Part shown: piece after piece, positions 1 through 10,149 of the stretch | How the letters are laid out: the number at the start of each line of letters is the position of its first letter | Numbering within the stretch: position 1 is the stretch's first letter | Assembly: GCA_951812805.1 (NCBI GenBank) | Contig: CATOSZ010000001.1 | Coordinates: forward strand, 1,116,001 to 1,180,000 | Direction: 5' to 3' | Source: an uncultured Alphaproteobacteria bacterium | GTDB lineage: Bacteria; Pseudomonadota; Alphaproteobacteria; GCA-2731375 | DNA: 64,000 nucleotides | Made by a program: the position numbers and the translations under genes | The notes under the pieces: model-generated | Told to the model about the DNA's origin: nothing | What the model saw: only the letters and a program-made list of their open reading frames with translations | Databases searched by the model: none

Positions 1-584
1 ACACGATCGAAGCGGTCGATCCCTATCTCTCCGGCCATTCCCGCAAGCTCGAAGCGGTGGCCAGCGCCATGGGCCGGGGCCTCGGCCTTTCCGATGCCGA
101 GGTCGCCACGCTGGAGATCGCCGCCAACCTCTCGCAGATCGGCAAGCTCTCGGTGCCGGCGGAACTGCTGACCAAGTCCGGCCGCCTGAGCGAGGCCGAA
201 AAGCTGGAGATCCAGGCCCATATCCATCACGCGGACGCCATCCTCGGCGACCTCGACTTCGGCCTGCCGGTACGCGACGTGATGCTGCAGATGCACGAAC
301 GGCTCGACGGCAGCGGCTATCCGAACGGCCTCGCGGCGGAGCAGATCGACCTCTCGGGCCGCATCCTGGGCGTGGCCGACGTCTTCGTCGCCCGTACCAA
401 TCCCCGCAGCTACCGTGACGGCGCCCGGCCGGAGGACGTGCTCGACATCTTGCGCAAGAACCTCACGCGCTATGACGAGCGGGTCATCGACGCCCTGGAA
501 CAGCATCTTGCCCAGGCTGCCAGCCCCAGCCCCGCCCCCGCCGGGACCGACGACGGCGACAACAGCAACGACGGCGGCGGCTGA
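1..584 (+). CDS. HD-GYP domain protein, C-terminal part (5' end outside window)
   Basis: The gene enters from the left edge; 193 codons and the stop are visible, read from base 3. It is the C-terminal part of an HD-GYP domain, a fold that normally hydrolyses cyclic di-GMP. Visible landmarks are an early helix with GHSRKLE, an IGK motif, and an intact GYP stretch (HERLDGSGYPNG, about visible residues 98-109). Oddity: the metal-binding His-Asp of the usual LHDIGK is replaced, and the protein reads LSQIGK. It may therefore be a non-catalytic c-di-GMP or partner sensor (inference). The tail is a low-complexity Pro/Ala/Asp/Gly stretch. The MFS gene begins 3 bases after its stop, so the two are probably co-transcribed. 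Any N-terminal receiver or sensor domain would lie outside the window. Confidence 0.8.
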   Translation, partial: TIEAVDPYLSGHSRKLEAVASAMGRGLGLSDAEVATLEIAANLSQIGKLSVPAELLTKSGRLSEAEKLEIQAHIHHADAILGDLDFGLPVRDVMLQMHERLDGSGYPNGLAAEQIDLSGRILGVADVFVARTNPRSYRDGARPEDVLDILRKNLTRYDERVIDALEQHLAQAASPSPAPAGTDDGDNSNDGGG

Positions 585-587
585 CGC

Positions 588-1799
588 GTGTCCCTCATCG
601 CCAACATGACCGGCCTGCCGGCGCGGGCCCAGGCGCCCATGCTGCTGATCGGCATCGGCCATGGCGGTACGCACCTTGTGACCGCGACCTTTCTGATCCT
701 GCTCCCCTTCATCAAGGAGGAGCTGGGCCTGAGCTACTTCCAGGCCGGCCTGCTGGTCACGATCTTCCACGCGGCCTCCTTCCTCGCCAACCTGGTGAGC
801 GGCATGGTCGTCGACATGCTCGGCCGGCGCGTCCTCTTCCAGATCTCCGCCCTGATGGTGGGGGCGTTCGGCCTGGTCGGCTTCGGTCACGCGGGCGGCT
901 TCCTCTCCCTCGCCTTGCTGATCGCGCTGATCGGCGCGGCCAACAATCTCTGGCATCCGGCGGCGATTTCCTACATCTCGAACCGGTTTCCCGACAATCG
1001 GGGCTATGCGCTTTCGATCCATGCGCTCGGCGCCAACCTCGGCGATGCGATCGCACCGCTGCTGGCGGGCAGTCTGTTGCTGGCGTTGACCTGGCGCGCG
1101 ACGGCGGCCATTTCGGCGATGCCCTCGCTGCTGCTGGCGCTATTGCTGTTGGCGGTTCTGCGGCCGACCGGCGCCAAGAGCGAGGAGCGCCCGGGCCTCG
1201 CCGCCGGTGACTATCTCGCCGGCCTGAAGCGGGTCGTCACCACCCCCTCGGTTCTGCTGCTCTGCTGCATGGCCGGCGTGCGGAGCCTCGGACAAAGCGG
1301 CATCCGCACCTTCCTGCCGCTTTATCTGGTGCAGGTCATGGCGATGGGCCCTGCGCTCTATGGTGCAACGCTGTTCGCCATGCAGATGGGCGGTGTCGTG
1401 GCCGCGCCGATCGCCGGCATCTGGTCGGACCGCATCGGCCGCCGTCCCGTGGTGCTGGCCGGTCTCGGGCTCTCGACGGTCGCACTGCTGCTGCTGACCC
1501 TGATCGGCGACCCCGTGCTGTTCATCGCCGGTGTCTCCCTGCTCGGCTTCGCCCTCTTCGCCGTGCGGCCGGTCATGCAGGGCTGGATGATGGACCTGAC
1601 GCCGCCGGCGCTTGGCGGTTCGGCCACCAGCCTGATGTTCGGCGTACAGACCCTGTTCTCCGTCACCGTACCGGCGGTGGGCGGGCTGATTGCCGACGCC
1701 TGGGGCCTGATCGTCGTGTTCTACTGTCTGGGCGCCACCATGTGCCTCGCCAATCTGCTCGGCTACTTCCTGCCCAAGGACGAGCCGCGCGCGGCCTGA
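588..1799 (+). CDS. MFS transporter, Fsr (fosmidomycin-resistance)-like
   Basis: A 403-residue major facilitator with about 12 hydrophobic segments, expected in the inner membrane as a proton-coupled exporter. Early GHGGTHL, then LWHPAAISYIS and RGYALSIHALGANLGD, resemble the Fsr branch, where an H-P motif in helix 4 and an S-x-H-x-x-G motif in helix 5 are typical. The intracellular loop motif DRIGRRPV appears in the second half. The start is GTG at 588, only 3 bases after the upstream stop, which suggests coupling with the HD-GYP gene. An in-frame ATG at 606 is an alternative. The gene ends 4 bases from the convergent enolase-superfamily gene. The substrate cannot be read from the sequence. 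Confidence 0.85.
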   Translation: MSLIANMTGLPARAQAPMLLIGIGHGGTHLVTATFLILLPFIKEELGLSYFQAGLLVTIFHAASFLANLVSGMVVDMLGRRVLFQISALMVGAFGLVGFGHAGGFLSLALLIALIGAANNLWHPAAISYISNRFPDNRGYALSIHALGANLGDAIAPLLAGSLLLALTWRATAAISAMPSLLLALLLLAVLRPTGAKSEERPGLAAGDYLAGLKRVVTTPSVLLLCCMAGVRSLGQSGIRTFLPLYLVQVMAMGPALYGATLFAMQMGGVVAAPIAGIWSDRIGRRPVVLAGLGLSTVALLLLTLIGDPVLFIAGVSLLGFALFAVRPVMQGWMMDLTPPALGGSATSLMFGVQTLFSVTVPAVGGLIADAWGLIVVFYCLGATMCLANLLGYFLPKDEPRAA

Positions 1800-1803
1800 G
1801 CCT

Positions 1804-3219
1804 TCAGAACGGGCGCCGCATTTCCCGCATGGTCGACCAGTCCGGCATGGTGGAACCGCCATAGCCCCGCTGCGCGAGCGAGGCGGTGCGAATTTCGCCC
1901 GCCTCGATGCGAAGCCGCGCGCCCGTCCCCGCCGACCGGTAGAGATCGGGGTGCGCGGCGAGAAAAGCGCCCGCCTCGGCCTCGGAGGCATCGGCGAAAC
2001 CGTCGACATAGTGATGCCCGTTCCGCTCGACATGTTCGATTCCAAGCAACGCGACCAGCGCCAGATCCTGCTGGACACCGAGGCCGGCCTGGGTGGAGAG
2101 GTCTTCGCCCGACATCAGATAGCGCGGCCCACCGGCCTCCCGGTTCCAGAGCGCCGTGCGCGCCGCATTGATCAGCGACTTGTAGAGCCCCTTGCAGGAT
2201 TTCGACGAGACGCCGCGGTAGCCGAGATCGCGGGCCCGTGGATAGGCGTCGAGGGAGTCGTCCGCTTCGTCGAGAATGATCGGGACCGGCAGGCCCAGGG
2301 CGGAGACATCGGTTTTCAGGGTCGTGCGGCGGTCGAAGGGCTGCTCGACAAAGCGAATGGCGCGGACGAAGCGCGCCAGGGCCGCCTCGTCCTCCAGCCC
2401 TCGCCACAACGCCGACAGCGTCGAGGCATCGCCATACTGCTCGTTGCCGTCGAGGGTAACGGCATAATCGTCGGCCTCGGCATCCAGCACGGCCGCGATA
2501 TCACGCAGCCTGTGCAGGTCGGCCGCCGGGTCGCCACCGATCTTCACCTTGAACCAGCGATGGCCATAGGTCCGGATCACCTGGACAAGGGTCTCGGGCA
2601 GGCCGTCATGGAGGCCCCCTTCCCCCGTCAAGGGGTCCACTAGACCCACCGTGTGGCGCGCAGCGACACGGTCGCGCGGCTCGAGGCCGGCCAGGAAGGC
2701 ATCGAAGTCGAAGCCGTCGAGATCGGGCAGGATGCTGCCCCCGATCAGACCGATCCCGTTCAAGCGGATCAGGGTGAAGACATCGTGGCCGGTCAGCCGG
2801 CAAAGCGCGTCGAGCACGGCGCGATCCAGCAGCGCCAGACCGAAACCCGCGACCAGCGGCGGCAGGCCATAGAGCGTGCAGGCGTTCCGCTGCGCCTTGT
2901 ACTGCCGGGCGAAATGGCCGTAGGCGGACTCTTGCGTCAACCGCAGATAGCCGGTCGCCGCGATCGCGACGGCATAGCGCAACTGCTCGAAATTGTCCTC
3001 GTTGGAGAGCGTGGCCGTCTTGTCGAACCATTTGGGCGCCAGCAACTCCGCACCGGCGCCGCTCGCCCGGCGACCGGCGCCATCCTCGATCGTCACCCGG
3101 GCGAAGGCTTGCGGGCAGCCGTGCAACGTGGCGCCGCCGAAGCGGAAAGGCATGCGGTAGTGAACGTCGCGTTCGAAAAGATCGATCTCACGAATAAGAA
3201 ATACCGGTGGCCGATGCAC
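1804..3219 (-). CDS. Enolase-superfamily enzyme (mandelate racemase/muconate lactonizing type)
   Basis: A 471-residue protein with the two-domain MR/MLE fold. In the barrel the expected catalytic set can be read: Lys224 and Lys226 (KVKIGGD), metal ligands at Asp257 (LDGNEQY), Glu292 (VEQPF) and the 317-318 Asp-Glu (ILDEADDS), and a Lys on the opposite face (SSKSCKG, near 340-343). Lysines on both faces are more like the muconate-lactonizing/epimerase branch than the Lys-His branch. Such enzymes abstract a proton alpha to a carboxylate using Mg2+. The start is GTG at 3219, overlapping by one base the stop of the upstream Gfo/Idh/MocA gene, so the two are probably translationally coupled and act on one acid-sugar or related pathway (inference). 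Substrate unknown. Confidence 0.85.
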   Translation of the reverse strand: MHRPPVFLIREIDLFERDVHYRMPFRFGGATLHGCPQAFARVTIEDGAGRRASGAGAELLAPKWFDKTATLSNEDNFEQLRYAVAIAATGYLRLTQESAYGHFARQYKAQRNACTLYGLPPLVAGFGLALLDRAVLDALCRLTGHDVFTLIRLNGIGLIGGSILPDLDGFDFDAFLAGLEPRDRVAARHTVGLVDPLTGEGGLHDGLPETLVQVIRTYGHRWFKVKIGGDPAADLHRLRDIAAVLDAEADDYAVTLDGNEQYGDASTLSALWRGLEDEAALARFVRAIRFVEQPFDRRTTLKTDVSALGLPVPIILDEADDSLDAYPRARDLGYRGVSSKSCKGLYKSLINAARTALWNREAGGPRYLMSGEDLSTQAGLGVQQDLALVALLGIEHVERNGHHYVDGFADASEAEAGAFLAAHPDLYRSAGTGARLRIEAGEIRTASLAQRGYGGSTMPDWSTMREMRRPF

Positions 3220-4256
3220 TATTCCGCCCCCTCCAGTTCCACGGCCCGGCCCGTCGCGGCGCTTCGTTGAGCCGCATCGAGGATCCGCGCGATTTCGACC
3301 CCGGCGCTGATCGCATCCGCTTCGGGCCGGCGGCCGGTGGCGCGGGCCTCGAGAAAGGCGCCGAGGCTGGTCGTCACGACGTCGGTCGGATCGGCCGTCG
3401 GCAGGTGCGGGCGCCGGGTTTCGCCGAAGCTCGGTCGCCACAGCCCGTCCCGCCAGTCGTGGCGTACCTCGTGATGCAACAGCCTCCCGCGTACGAAATC
3501 GACTTCGAGGGCGCCCTCGCTGCCGATGACTTCGATGGTCTTGCTGGCGGTGGCCCCGGCGACGATGTCGTCCATCCAACGCCCGGGGAGCGTGCAACCA
3601 GCCTCGATCCGCGCAACGGCGCCGGAGGCGTACGACATCTCGAGAAAGGCCATGTCGTCGAAGCCGCGCTGAAAGTGATCGCGGAGGGTCGCGTGAACCG
3701 TTTCCGGCGATTCACCGAGCAGCCAGCGCTGCAGATCAATGAAATGCACGACGTCGTTCAACAAGACGCCGCTGTCGCCCCGTGCCCGCTTGAAGCCCGA
3801 AAACCGGGCACCGAGATAGCGAATGTCGCCCAGCGCACCGGACGCCAAGCGTCGCTTCATCTCGAGGCCCAAGGGGTGAAAACGAAAGTAGAACCCAACC
3901 TGAAGGCAGCGACCCGATTGCGCCACCGCGCCGGCCATCCGGCGCGCCTCGTCCAGGTCGACCGACATGGGCTTCTCGATCGCCACATCCTTGTCCGCGG
4001 CGAGCGCACGAAGACAAACGTCGAGATGGGTATCCGTGGCACTGACGATATCGACGATATCGGCAAGATCCAGAAACTCGTCGAGGTCACGACCGACCCG
4101 CGATTCCGGCAGGCCGGCCGCCCGGGCCGCCTTTCGCGCGGCGGGATCGGGGTCGACGAGGTGCAGTTCCGCCGCCAAACCGAGGCGGGTCCAGGCGGCG
4201 AGATGCGTCCGCCCGAAATTCCCGAAACCGACCTGCAAGACGACTGGCCGCGCCAT
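3219..4256 (-). CDS. Gfo/Idh/MocA-family NAD(P)-dependent oxidoreductase
   Basis: A 345-residue cytosolic dehydrogenase. The N-terminal Rossmann domain carries GFGNFG (residues 10-15). The family signature EKPMS is near residue 95, and the C-terminal domain has a DVVHFIDLQRWL helix holding the usual Asp-x3-His catalytic pair. The family oxidises or reduces sugars, inositols and related polyols. A Shine-Dalgarno GGAGGG lies just before the ATG. The gene follows the histidine kinase by 41 bases on the same strand and overlaps the enolase-superfamily gene by one base, so a kinase-dehydrogenase-enolase operon is likely. Substrate unknown. Confidence 0.85.
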   Translation of the reverse strand: MARPVVLQVGFGNFGRTHLAAWTRLGLAAELHLVDPDPAARKAARAAGLPESRVGRDLDEFLDLADIVDIVSATDTHLDVCLRALAADKDVAIEKPMSVDLDEARRMAGAVAQSGRCLQVGFYFRFHPLGLEMKRRLASGALGDIRYLGARFSGFKRARGDSGVLLNDVVHFIDLQRWLLGESPETVHATLRDHFQRGFDDMAFLEMSYASGAVARIEAGCTLPGRWMDDIVAGATASKTIEVIGSEGALEVDFVRGRLLHHEVRHDWRDGLWRPSFGETRRPHLPTADPTDVVTTSLGAFLEARATGRRPEADAISAGVEIARILDAAQRSAATGRAVELEGAE

Positions 4257-4297
4257 TCCAACGCCCTCCGGCGGACAATCTAGGCGGAACGGACGCG

Positions 4298-7120
4298 TTA
4301 CGCCATCAAGGCCGCGCGGACCTCGTTCGCCAGATCCTCCAATGCGAAGGGCTTCGAGATCAGCCGGACGCCCGGATCGAGCTGACCCTTGCGAAGTATG
4401 GCGCCTTCGGCATGGCCGGACATGAACAAAACCCGGGCGTCGGGGAAGCGCTCGATCACGGCGTCGGCCAGGACCTTGCCGCCGAGCCCCCCCGGCAGAA
4501 CCACGTCCGTCAGGAGGAGGTCGATCCGGACCGCTCTCGCTAGATGCTCCAGCGCCTCCTGCCCGCTTCCGGCCTCCAGGACCCGGTAACCCAGGCTCGA
4601 CAGCGACGCCACCACCACCCGGCGAAGATCGCTCTCGTCCTCGATGACCAGGACCGTCTCTCCCGTCGCTATCCTGGGCGAGGCGACCGGATGGGCGCGC
4701 TCGGCCGAAGCATCGAAGACGGCGCGCCGGAGATGGAGCTTGAAGATGGTCCCGCGACCAACCTCACTGTCGACAGTGATGTGGCCGCCCGCCTGACCGA
4801 TATAACCGTAGACCATGGAGAGGCCGAGACCCGTCCCGCGGCCGACTTCCTTCGTGGTGAAGAACGGCTCGAAGATCTTGGCCTTGACCGCTTCGGACAT
4901 GCCCTCGCCATTGTCGCCCACGGCAATAACGACATAATCACCGCCGGCGGCCTCACCGTGCGACACCGAAAGGGTTGCATTCGAGACTGAAATGTCGAGA
5001 CGACCACCAAGAGGCATGGCATCGCGGGCATTGTTCGCAAGATTGACGATGGCCTGCTCCAGCTGACCCTGGTCCGCGTTGCAGGCCCAGATGCCGTCTG
5101 CGATCGACGTTGCAATCTCGATATCCTCACTCAGGGAGGAGCGCAGCATCGGCACGAGACCGGTGACCATCGCGCCGGCATCAACCACCCGATTGAAGAT
5201 CGGTTGCCGCCCGGCAAAGGCCAGAAGGCGGGCCGTTACCGCGGCGCCGCGCCGGCTCGCGCGCAGAACCGGCTCGATCAACGCCGCAAGCTGGTCGTCG
5301 GACGGGATTTGCCGCGCCAGCAGTTCGACATTGCCCTGGATGACGGCCAGGAGATTGTTGAAGTCATGCGCGACACCGCCGGTAAGTTGACCCAGCGCCT
5401 CCATCTTCTGGGCTTGGCGCAGCTGTTCTTCGGACTGCCTGAGCTCGGTGATATCGAGGATCGTCCCATGGGTCTGGGTACCGCGTCCCGCCTCGTCGCG
5501 GACGAGCTTCGCGATCTCACGAACGTGCTTGACGACATCGCCGGGCAACAGCAAGCGATATTCGAGTTCCAGTTCGTGACCGTCCCTGAGCGCCTGATAG
5601 CGCCGCTGTACCTTCGCGCGATCTTCGGGGTGGATCAGGGCAAGCACGCCACTGCTGGAGGTCGCCTTCGACATGTAGATCTCAGGCGTCAGGGCATGGA
5701 TCCGGGCGCATTCCTCTGAACAGAACAGGCACCTGTCCGCGACCAGGTCCCAGGTCCAATAGCCGAGCTTTACCAGTGCCGCCGCCTGCTGCAGGCGATG
5801 CTCGCTCTGCCGCGCCATCTGGTTCGCAGCCTCGAGATCCGCCGTCCGCTCGCGCACCCGTTCCTCGAGTTGCTCCCGGGCCTGGCGGAGTGCCTCCTCC
5901 GTCCGCTTCCGCTCCTTGATGTCGGTAGCGATGGTAACGATGCCGCCATCGGGCATCCGCTGCTCGCTGGTCAGTAGACATTGTCCGTCCGAACGCTCCA
6001 CCTCGAAGGGCAGTCCCGGATTGTGATGGCGGTGCATGCGATCCTCGATCCACGCGTCTTCCCGCCCGACCGCATCCAGGTAGCCGCCCTGGGCGAGAAC
6101 CGCGCGGAGGTGATCTATGAACAGCGTCCCGGGCTCGGTGGTTTCGATGACCGCACGATTGACCTCGCGAAATTTTTCGTTGCACAGCACCAGCCGATCG
6201 TCGCGGTCCCACAACACGAAGACTTCCGAGAGATTGTGAACCGCCAGTCGCAAGAGATGCTGTGCCCGTTCGCTCTCGCGCGGCAGCACGACCTGATCGG
6301 TGATATCCGAACCGATCCCCTGGTAACCCTGGAAACGGCCGAGGGCGTCGAAAATGGGGATGCCGGAAATCAACGCGTGCCCAAACCCACCGGAGGAACG
6401 CCGAAAGGTGAAGGGGACGCGCCGAAACGGCCGGCGCGTCCGCAGGTCGTCCAAGTGCCGCCGCGTCTCCGGGCCCGAGCCGCCGGCGCCGAAATCGGCC
6501 CCGACTTTCGCCAGGAACTCCCCCTGGCGGAGCCCGAGCATCTCCGTGAGGGGATGGCCGAAAAGTCGGGTGACGGTGGACGACAGGTGAATAATCGTCT
6601 GCTCCCCGTCGGTCTCCCAGAGCCAATCCGAGCCGATTTCGGCAAACGTGCGAAGACGCGCCTCGGCTCGTGCGAGCTGATGGCGTATCCGCTGGGTTTC
6701 ATCCAGCCGGTCCTGGGGTTGGTCCGCCGCGTCGCCGCCCGGCACGAGGGCGATGACGTGAATCAGAATGGCGGGCTCGCCGGTACCGATGTCGACACCG
6801 TGACAGCGACAGCGCACGGTCAGAGCTTCGTCGCCGGGCGCGAAGGTCAGGTCGGCTTCGATCACCTCACCAACGCCAGGGCCGGCGCCCAGCGCCTCGG
6901 ACGACATCGGCAAGAACGCAGTTCTCGCGGTGGCACCTCGCGAACCACGCAGGCGGGCGAGCCCGTCTGACCGCCAGAACGCCAGACCCGTCTCGTTGGC
7001 CCATACCACCTGACGCCCTTCGAGAGCGAGTACCCAGACCGGGTCTTCAATCAGCGACCAGTCACCGAAACCAGGTCCCCGCGCCGGAGCCTCCCGATCT
7101 TGTCGAGGCGGGCTGTTCAT
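4298..7120 (-). CDS. PAS-domain hybrid sensor histidine kinase with C-terminal receiver
   Basis: A 940-residue hybrid kinase. Four PAS-like sensor segments can be followed, at roughly 20-110, 155-280, 295-405 and 445-560, with coiled-coil linkers at about 135-160 and 405-440. The histidine-containing dimerisation helix has GGVAHDFNNLLAVIQ near residue 585. The ATPase domain shows an N box (NLANNARDAM), DNGEGM, FFTTK and GRGTGLGL. The C-terminal receiver (about 815-930) has VLVIEDE, phospho-acceptor Asp in LLLTDVVLP, and the conserved Lys in ISKPF. There are no clear transmembrane segments, so it is probably a soluble, internal-signal kinase. A receiver but no output domain means it passes phosphate to another protein or is self-modulated. 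It is the first gene of a likely operon with the Gfo and enolase-superfamily genes; the promoter is listed separately. Confidence 0.9.
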   Translation of the reverse strand: MNSPPRQDREAPARGPGFGDWSLIEDPVWVLALEGRQVVWANETGLAFWRSDGLARLRGSRGATARTAFLPMSSEALGAGPGVGEVIEADLTFAPGDEALTVRCRCHGVDIGTGEPAILIHVIALVPGGDAADQPQDRLDETQRIRHQLARAEARLRTFAEIGSDWLWETDGEQTIIHLSSTVTRLFGHPLTEMLGLRQGEFLAKVGADFGAGGSGPETRRHLDDLRTRRPFRRVPFTFRRSSGGFGHALISGIPIFDALGRFQGYQGIGSDITDQVVLPRESERAQHLLRLAVHNLSEVFVLWDRDDRLVLCNEKFREVNRAVIETTEPGTLFIDHLRAVLAQGGYLDAVGREDAWIEDRMHRHHNPGLPFEVERSDGQCLLTSEQRMPDGGIVTIATDIKERKRTEEALRQAREQLEERVRERTADLEAANQMARQSEHRLQQAAALVKLGYWTWDLVADRCLFCSEECARIHALTPEIYMSKATSSSGVLALIHPEDRAKVQRRYQALRDGHELELEYRLLLPGDVVKHVREIAKLVRDEAGRGTQTHGTILDITELRQSEEQLRQAQKMEALGQLTGGVAHDFNNLLAVIQGNVELLARQIPSDDQLAALIEPVLRASRRGAAVTARLLAFAGRQPIFNRVVDAGAMVTGLVPMLRSSLSEDIEIATSIADGIWACNADQGQLEQAIVNLANNARDAMPLGGRLDISVSNATLSVSHGEAAGGDYVVIAVGDNGEGMSEAVKAKIFEPFFTTKEVGRGTGLGLSMVYGYIGQAGGHITVDSEVGRGTIFKLHLRRAVFDASAERAHPVASPRIATGETVLVIEDESDLRRVVVASLSSLGYRVLEAGSGQEALEHLARAVRIDLLLTDVVLPGGLGGKVLADAVIERFPDARVLFMSGHAEGAILRKGQLDPGVRLISKPFALEDLANEVRAALMA

Positions 7121-7160
7121 TGGAGCTGTCCTGCTTGGCGGCCCAGATACACTGTAGACT

Positions 7161-7189
7161 ATTACATATGTAGGTTACCGATGTCTCAA
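7161..7189 (-). promoter_or_regulatory. Putative sigma-70 promoter of the histidine kinase operon
   Basis: On the minus strand TTGAGA (7184-7189) and TGTAAT (7161-7166) are separated by exactly 17 bases, about 40 bases upstream of the kinase ATG at 7120. The site stands in a small AT-rich island in otherwise GC-rich DNA. A 10-bp palindrome, TACATATGTA (7163-7172), overlaps the -10 region and could be an operator (inference). Confidence 0.5.
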
Positions 7190-7273
7190 AAAAGCCGGTG
7201 GCAGCCCGGCAATACCGCGCCACACCGACTAGCCGTCATAATCAAGGACCGCATTCACGCGATGCGCCAGACC

Positions 7274-9589
7274 CTAATGTCGCCGTCGCTTCGGCGCATC
7301 TTCCAGCAGTTCCAGCAACCGCTCAGGCGTCAGCGGCAGAGCGTCGGCACGAACGCCGAGCGCATCGGCAACGGCGGCCGTGAGCGCCGGCAGGAAGCCC
7401 GAGAGCGAGCCCTCCCCCGCCTCCTTGGCACCGAAGGGGCCGTAAGGATCGCGCGCCTCGACGATGCCGACTTCGATGGGGGGCGAATCCAGGATCGTCG
7501 GCACCCGATAGTCCAGCATATTGGCGGTGATCGGCAGACCGTCGTGGAAGCGCGTCTCCTCGGTCATCGCCTGGCCGAGCCCCATCCAGACCGAGCCCTG
7601 CACCTGCCCTTCGACGGCGAGGGGGTTGAGCGCCCGCCCGCAATCGTGCGCGACCCAGACCTTCACCACCTCGATCTCACCGGTGTCCGCGTCGACCGCG
7701 ACCTCCACCACCTGGGCGGCATAGGAGAAGGCCATGGTGCCGCCGATCGCGGCGCCGCGATACTTCTTGCCGCCCCAGCTTTCCGGACGCGTCTCGAAAA
7801 CGCCTTTGACCGTGAGAGTACCCGTACCTTCCAAGGCCGCGGCGGTGGCCTGCTCGAAGCTCAATCCCTGGTCCTGGCTGCCCCGGCGGAAGCTTTCGCC
7901 GAGGCACTCGATCTCCTCCGGCGTCGCCTCCAGTTTCCGGGCCGCGGCTTCGATTAACACGGCCTTCAGGTTTTCCGCCGCGTCGATCGCGGCATTGCCG
8001 ACCATGTAGGTAACCCGCGACGAGTAGGAGCCGTTGTCCTTGGGGGTCAGTCGGGAATCCGAGGCGACGACCCGGATCCGGGACATGTCGACGCCGAGCG
8101 TCTCCGCCGCACACTGCGCCAAAACGGTGGAGGAGCCCTGGCCGATCTCCGCCGCGCCGGTCAACAGGGTGATCGAACCGTCGAAATCTAGCTTGAGGTT
8201 GACGGTCGCGTGCGGCTCCCCGGTCCAGTGCTTGGGCTTGGAGGCGCCCGAAACATAGTGGGAACAGGCCATGCCGAGGCCGCGTCCCGGGCCGAGCGTG
8301 CCCTTGCGTTCCCGCCAGCCGCTCGCCCGTTCCGCCCAATCCAGACACTCGTCCAGGCCATAGCTGTTCACCAGCAAGTCGTTCTCGGTCATCGTCGGCG
8401 CCGTCAGCAGGTTGGCCCGGCGCACGGCGAAGGGATCGAGGTCGAGGCCGGCCGCCAGTTCGTCCAGCAGGCTTTCGAAGGCGAAGCGGGTGTTCACCGT
8501 GCCATGGCCGCGGAAGGCCCCGCAGGGGGGCGTGTTGGTCAGCACGCGCTGTCCGAGATAACGCACCGCCGGCAACGTATAGAGGCCATAGAGCAGGGAG
8601 CCGGCATAGAGGATCGTGACGATGCCATAGCCGCTGTAGGCGCCGCCGCGCTGCAGGGTTTCGCAGACGACGGCGGTGATCCGCCCATCCTTCGCCAGCC
8701 CCATCTTCAGCTTCGTCGTCGTTTCCGGCCGACCGCGATGGGTGATGAAGGTCTCTTCCCGGTTGGAGATGAGGCGGACCGTCCCGCCGGCCTTGCGCGC
8801 CAGCAGCGCGGCGATCAGCTCGACGTTGAGCGTCTCCGTGCGGCAGCCGAAGCCGCCGCCGATATGCGGCTTGACCACGCGGATGCGAGATTTTTCCATC
8901 TCCAGCGTGCGGGCCAGCATCAGGTGCACGTAGAAGGGCACCTGGGTACAGGTGTGCACCGTGAGCTCCTCGCGCTCGCCGTCCCATTCGGCGAAGGTCG
9001 CGTGTGGTTCCATCTGCACCTGGCAGACCTCGGCGTTGAAGAACTCCCGCTCCAGCACCAAGTCGGCCTCGGCGAAGCCGGCGTCCACGTCGCCGAGTTC
9101 GAAATCGACTCGGCGCTCGACGTTGTCGGGCTTCTCCTCGTGCAGGACGGCCGCGCCGTCGCGAAGCGAGTCGGCGGCATGGAACTGTGCCGGCAGCACC
9201 TCATACTCGACCCGAATGGCCCGGAGCGCCGCCTCCGCGGTTTGCGCATCGCACGCCGCCACCGCCGCGACCGGCTCGCCGCGATAGCGGACCCGGTCGC
9301 GGGCAATGGCGTATTCGTTCATGGCGATCGGCAGCACGCCGTAGCTGGCCGCGACATCGGCGCCGGTCACCACGGCATCGACGCCGGCCATCGCTTCCGC
9401 GGCCGAGGTGTCGATCGATAGGATGCGCGCGTGGGCATGCGGGCTGCGCAGAACGCGGCCGAGGCACTGGTCGGCGGCCTGGAAATCGGCGGAGAATTTC
9501 GCCCGGCCCGTGACCTTTTCAGGGCCGTCGACGAGCGGCTGCGGCACGCCGATGGTGGCGCTGTTGGGCAGGCTTTCGGCGACGCTCAT
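7274..9589 (-). CDS. Molybdenum hydroxylase large subunit (xanthine dehydrogenase/aldehyde oxidase family)
   Basis: A 771-residue molybdopterin-cytosine-dinucleotide-binding subunit of the xanthine oxidase family. Family landmarks are present in order: a GRAKFSADF start of the N-terminal a/b hammerhead, [36 protein letters not shown], and near the C-terminus KEAGEGS, which carries the catalytic Glu that activates the Mo-bound water. Such enzymes hydroxylate purines, aromatic N-heterocycles or aldehydes. The ATG at 9589 overlaps the stop of the small subunit as ATGA. No FAD subunit gene adjoins the pair. Substrate unknown. Confidence 0.9.
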   Translation of the reverse strand: MSVAESLPNSATIGVPQPLVDGPEKVTGRAKFSADFQAADQCLGRVLRSPHAHARILSIDTSAAEAMAGVDAVVTGADVAASYGVLPIAMNEYAIARDRVRYRGEPVAAVAACDAQTAEAALRAIRVEYEVLPAQFHAADSLRDGAAVLHEEKPDNVERRVDFELGDVDAGFAEADLVLEREFFNAEVCQVQMEPHATFAEWDGEREELTVHTCTQVPFYVHLMLARTLEMEKSRIRVVKPHIGGGFGCRTETLNVELIAALLARKAGGTVRLISNREETFITHRGRPETTTKLKMGLAKDGRITAVVCETLQRGGAYSGYGIVTILYAGSLLYGLYTLPAVRYLGQRVLTNTPPCGAFRGHGTVNTRFAFESLLDELAAGLDLDPFAVRRANLLTAPTMTENDLLVNSYGLDECLDWAERASGWRERKGTLGPGRGLGMACSHYVSGASKPKHWTGEPHATVNLKLDFDGSITLLTGAAEIGQGSSTVLAQCAAETLGVDMSRIRVVASDSRLTPKDNGSYSSRVTYMVGNAAIDAAENLKAVLIEAAARKLEATPEEIECLGESFRRGSQDQGLSFEQATAAALEGTGTLTVKGVFETRPESWGGKKYRGAAIGGTMAFSYAAQVVEVAVDADTGEIEVVKVWVAHDCGRALNPLAVEGQVQGSVWMGLGQAMTEETRFHDGLPITANMLDYRVPTILDSPPIEVGIVEARDPYGPFGAKEAGEGSLSGFLPALTAAVADALGVRADALPLTPERLLELLEDAPKRRRH

Positions 9590-10056
9590 GTCCGGCTCTC
9601 CGTCGCGGCCTGGCGCACCGCCTCGATGATCTTCACATAGCCGGTGCAGCGGCAGATGTTGGCGGCAAGCCCGGCCTGGATCTCCGCGTCCGACGGGTCC
9701 GGGTTGGCGCGCAGCAGACCTTCGGCCGCCATGATCATGCCGGGCGTGCAGAACCCGCACTGCGCCCCGAGCTTCTCGTGAAAGCCACGCTGCAGCGCGC
9801 CCATCCGACCGTTCGCGCCCAGTCCTTCGACGGTTTCGACATGCGCGCCCTGGACCTGGGCGGCGAGCGTCAGGCAGGAATGGCGCGGCTGGCCATCGAC
9901 CAGGACGGTACAGGCGCCGCATTCCCCGCCATCGCAACCGATCTTGGTCCCGGTGAGACCGCAAGCCTCACGCAGATAGTCGACCAGCAACAGGTTGTCC
10001 GCGACGACGTCGTCGCGCGCCCGCTCGTTCAACCGCAAACTCAGAACGCTCTTCAT
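9586..10056 (-). CDS. Molybdenum hydroxylase [2Fe-2S] small subunit
   Basis: A 156-residue iron-sulfur subunit. The plant-ferredoxin-type cluster motif [16 protein letters not shown] gives three cysteines plus the later HSC. The second, helical cluster is bound by CGFCTPG and CRCTG. It passes electrons from the Mo site in the partner subunit. The ATG at 10056 (MKSVLSLRL) fits the family start better than an in-frame ATG at 10095. The downstream large subunit starts inside its stop codon (ATGA at 9586-9589), so the two are strictly coupled. Confidence 0.92.
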   Translation of the reverse strand: MKSVLSLRLNERARDDVVADNLLLVDYLREACGLTGTKIGCDGGECGACTVLVDGQPRHSCLTLAAQVQGAHVETVEGLGANGRMGALQRGFHEKLGAQCGFCTPGMIMAAEGLLRANPDPSDAEIQAGLAANICRCTGYVKIIEAVRQAATESRT

Positions 10057-10149
10057 CGTTCGTTTCCCCTGCCCGCCCGCATGGCGCGGCGGCACCCACT
10101 TTGCCCCCGCCTGCGGGAGCGCACAAGGAAGAAACGAGGCGGCGGACAG

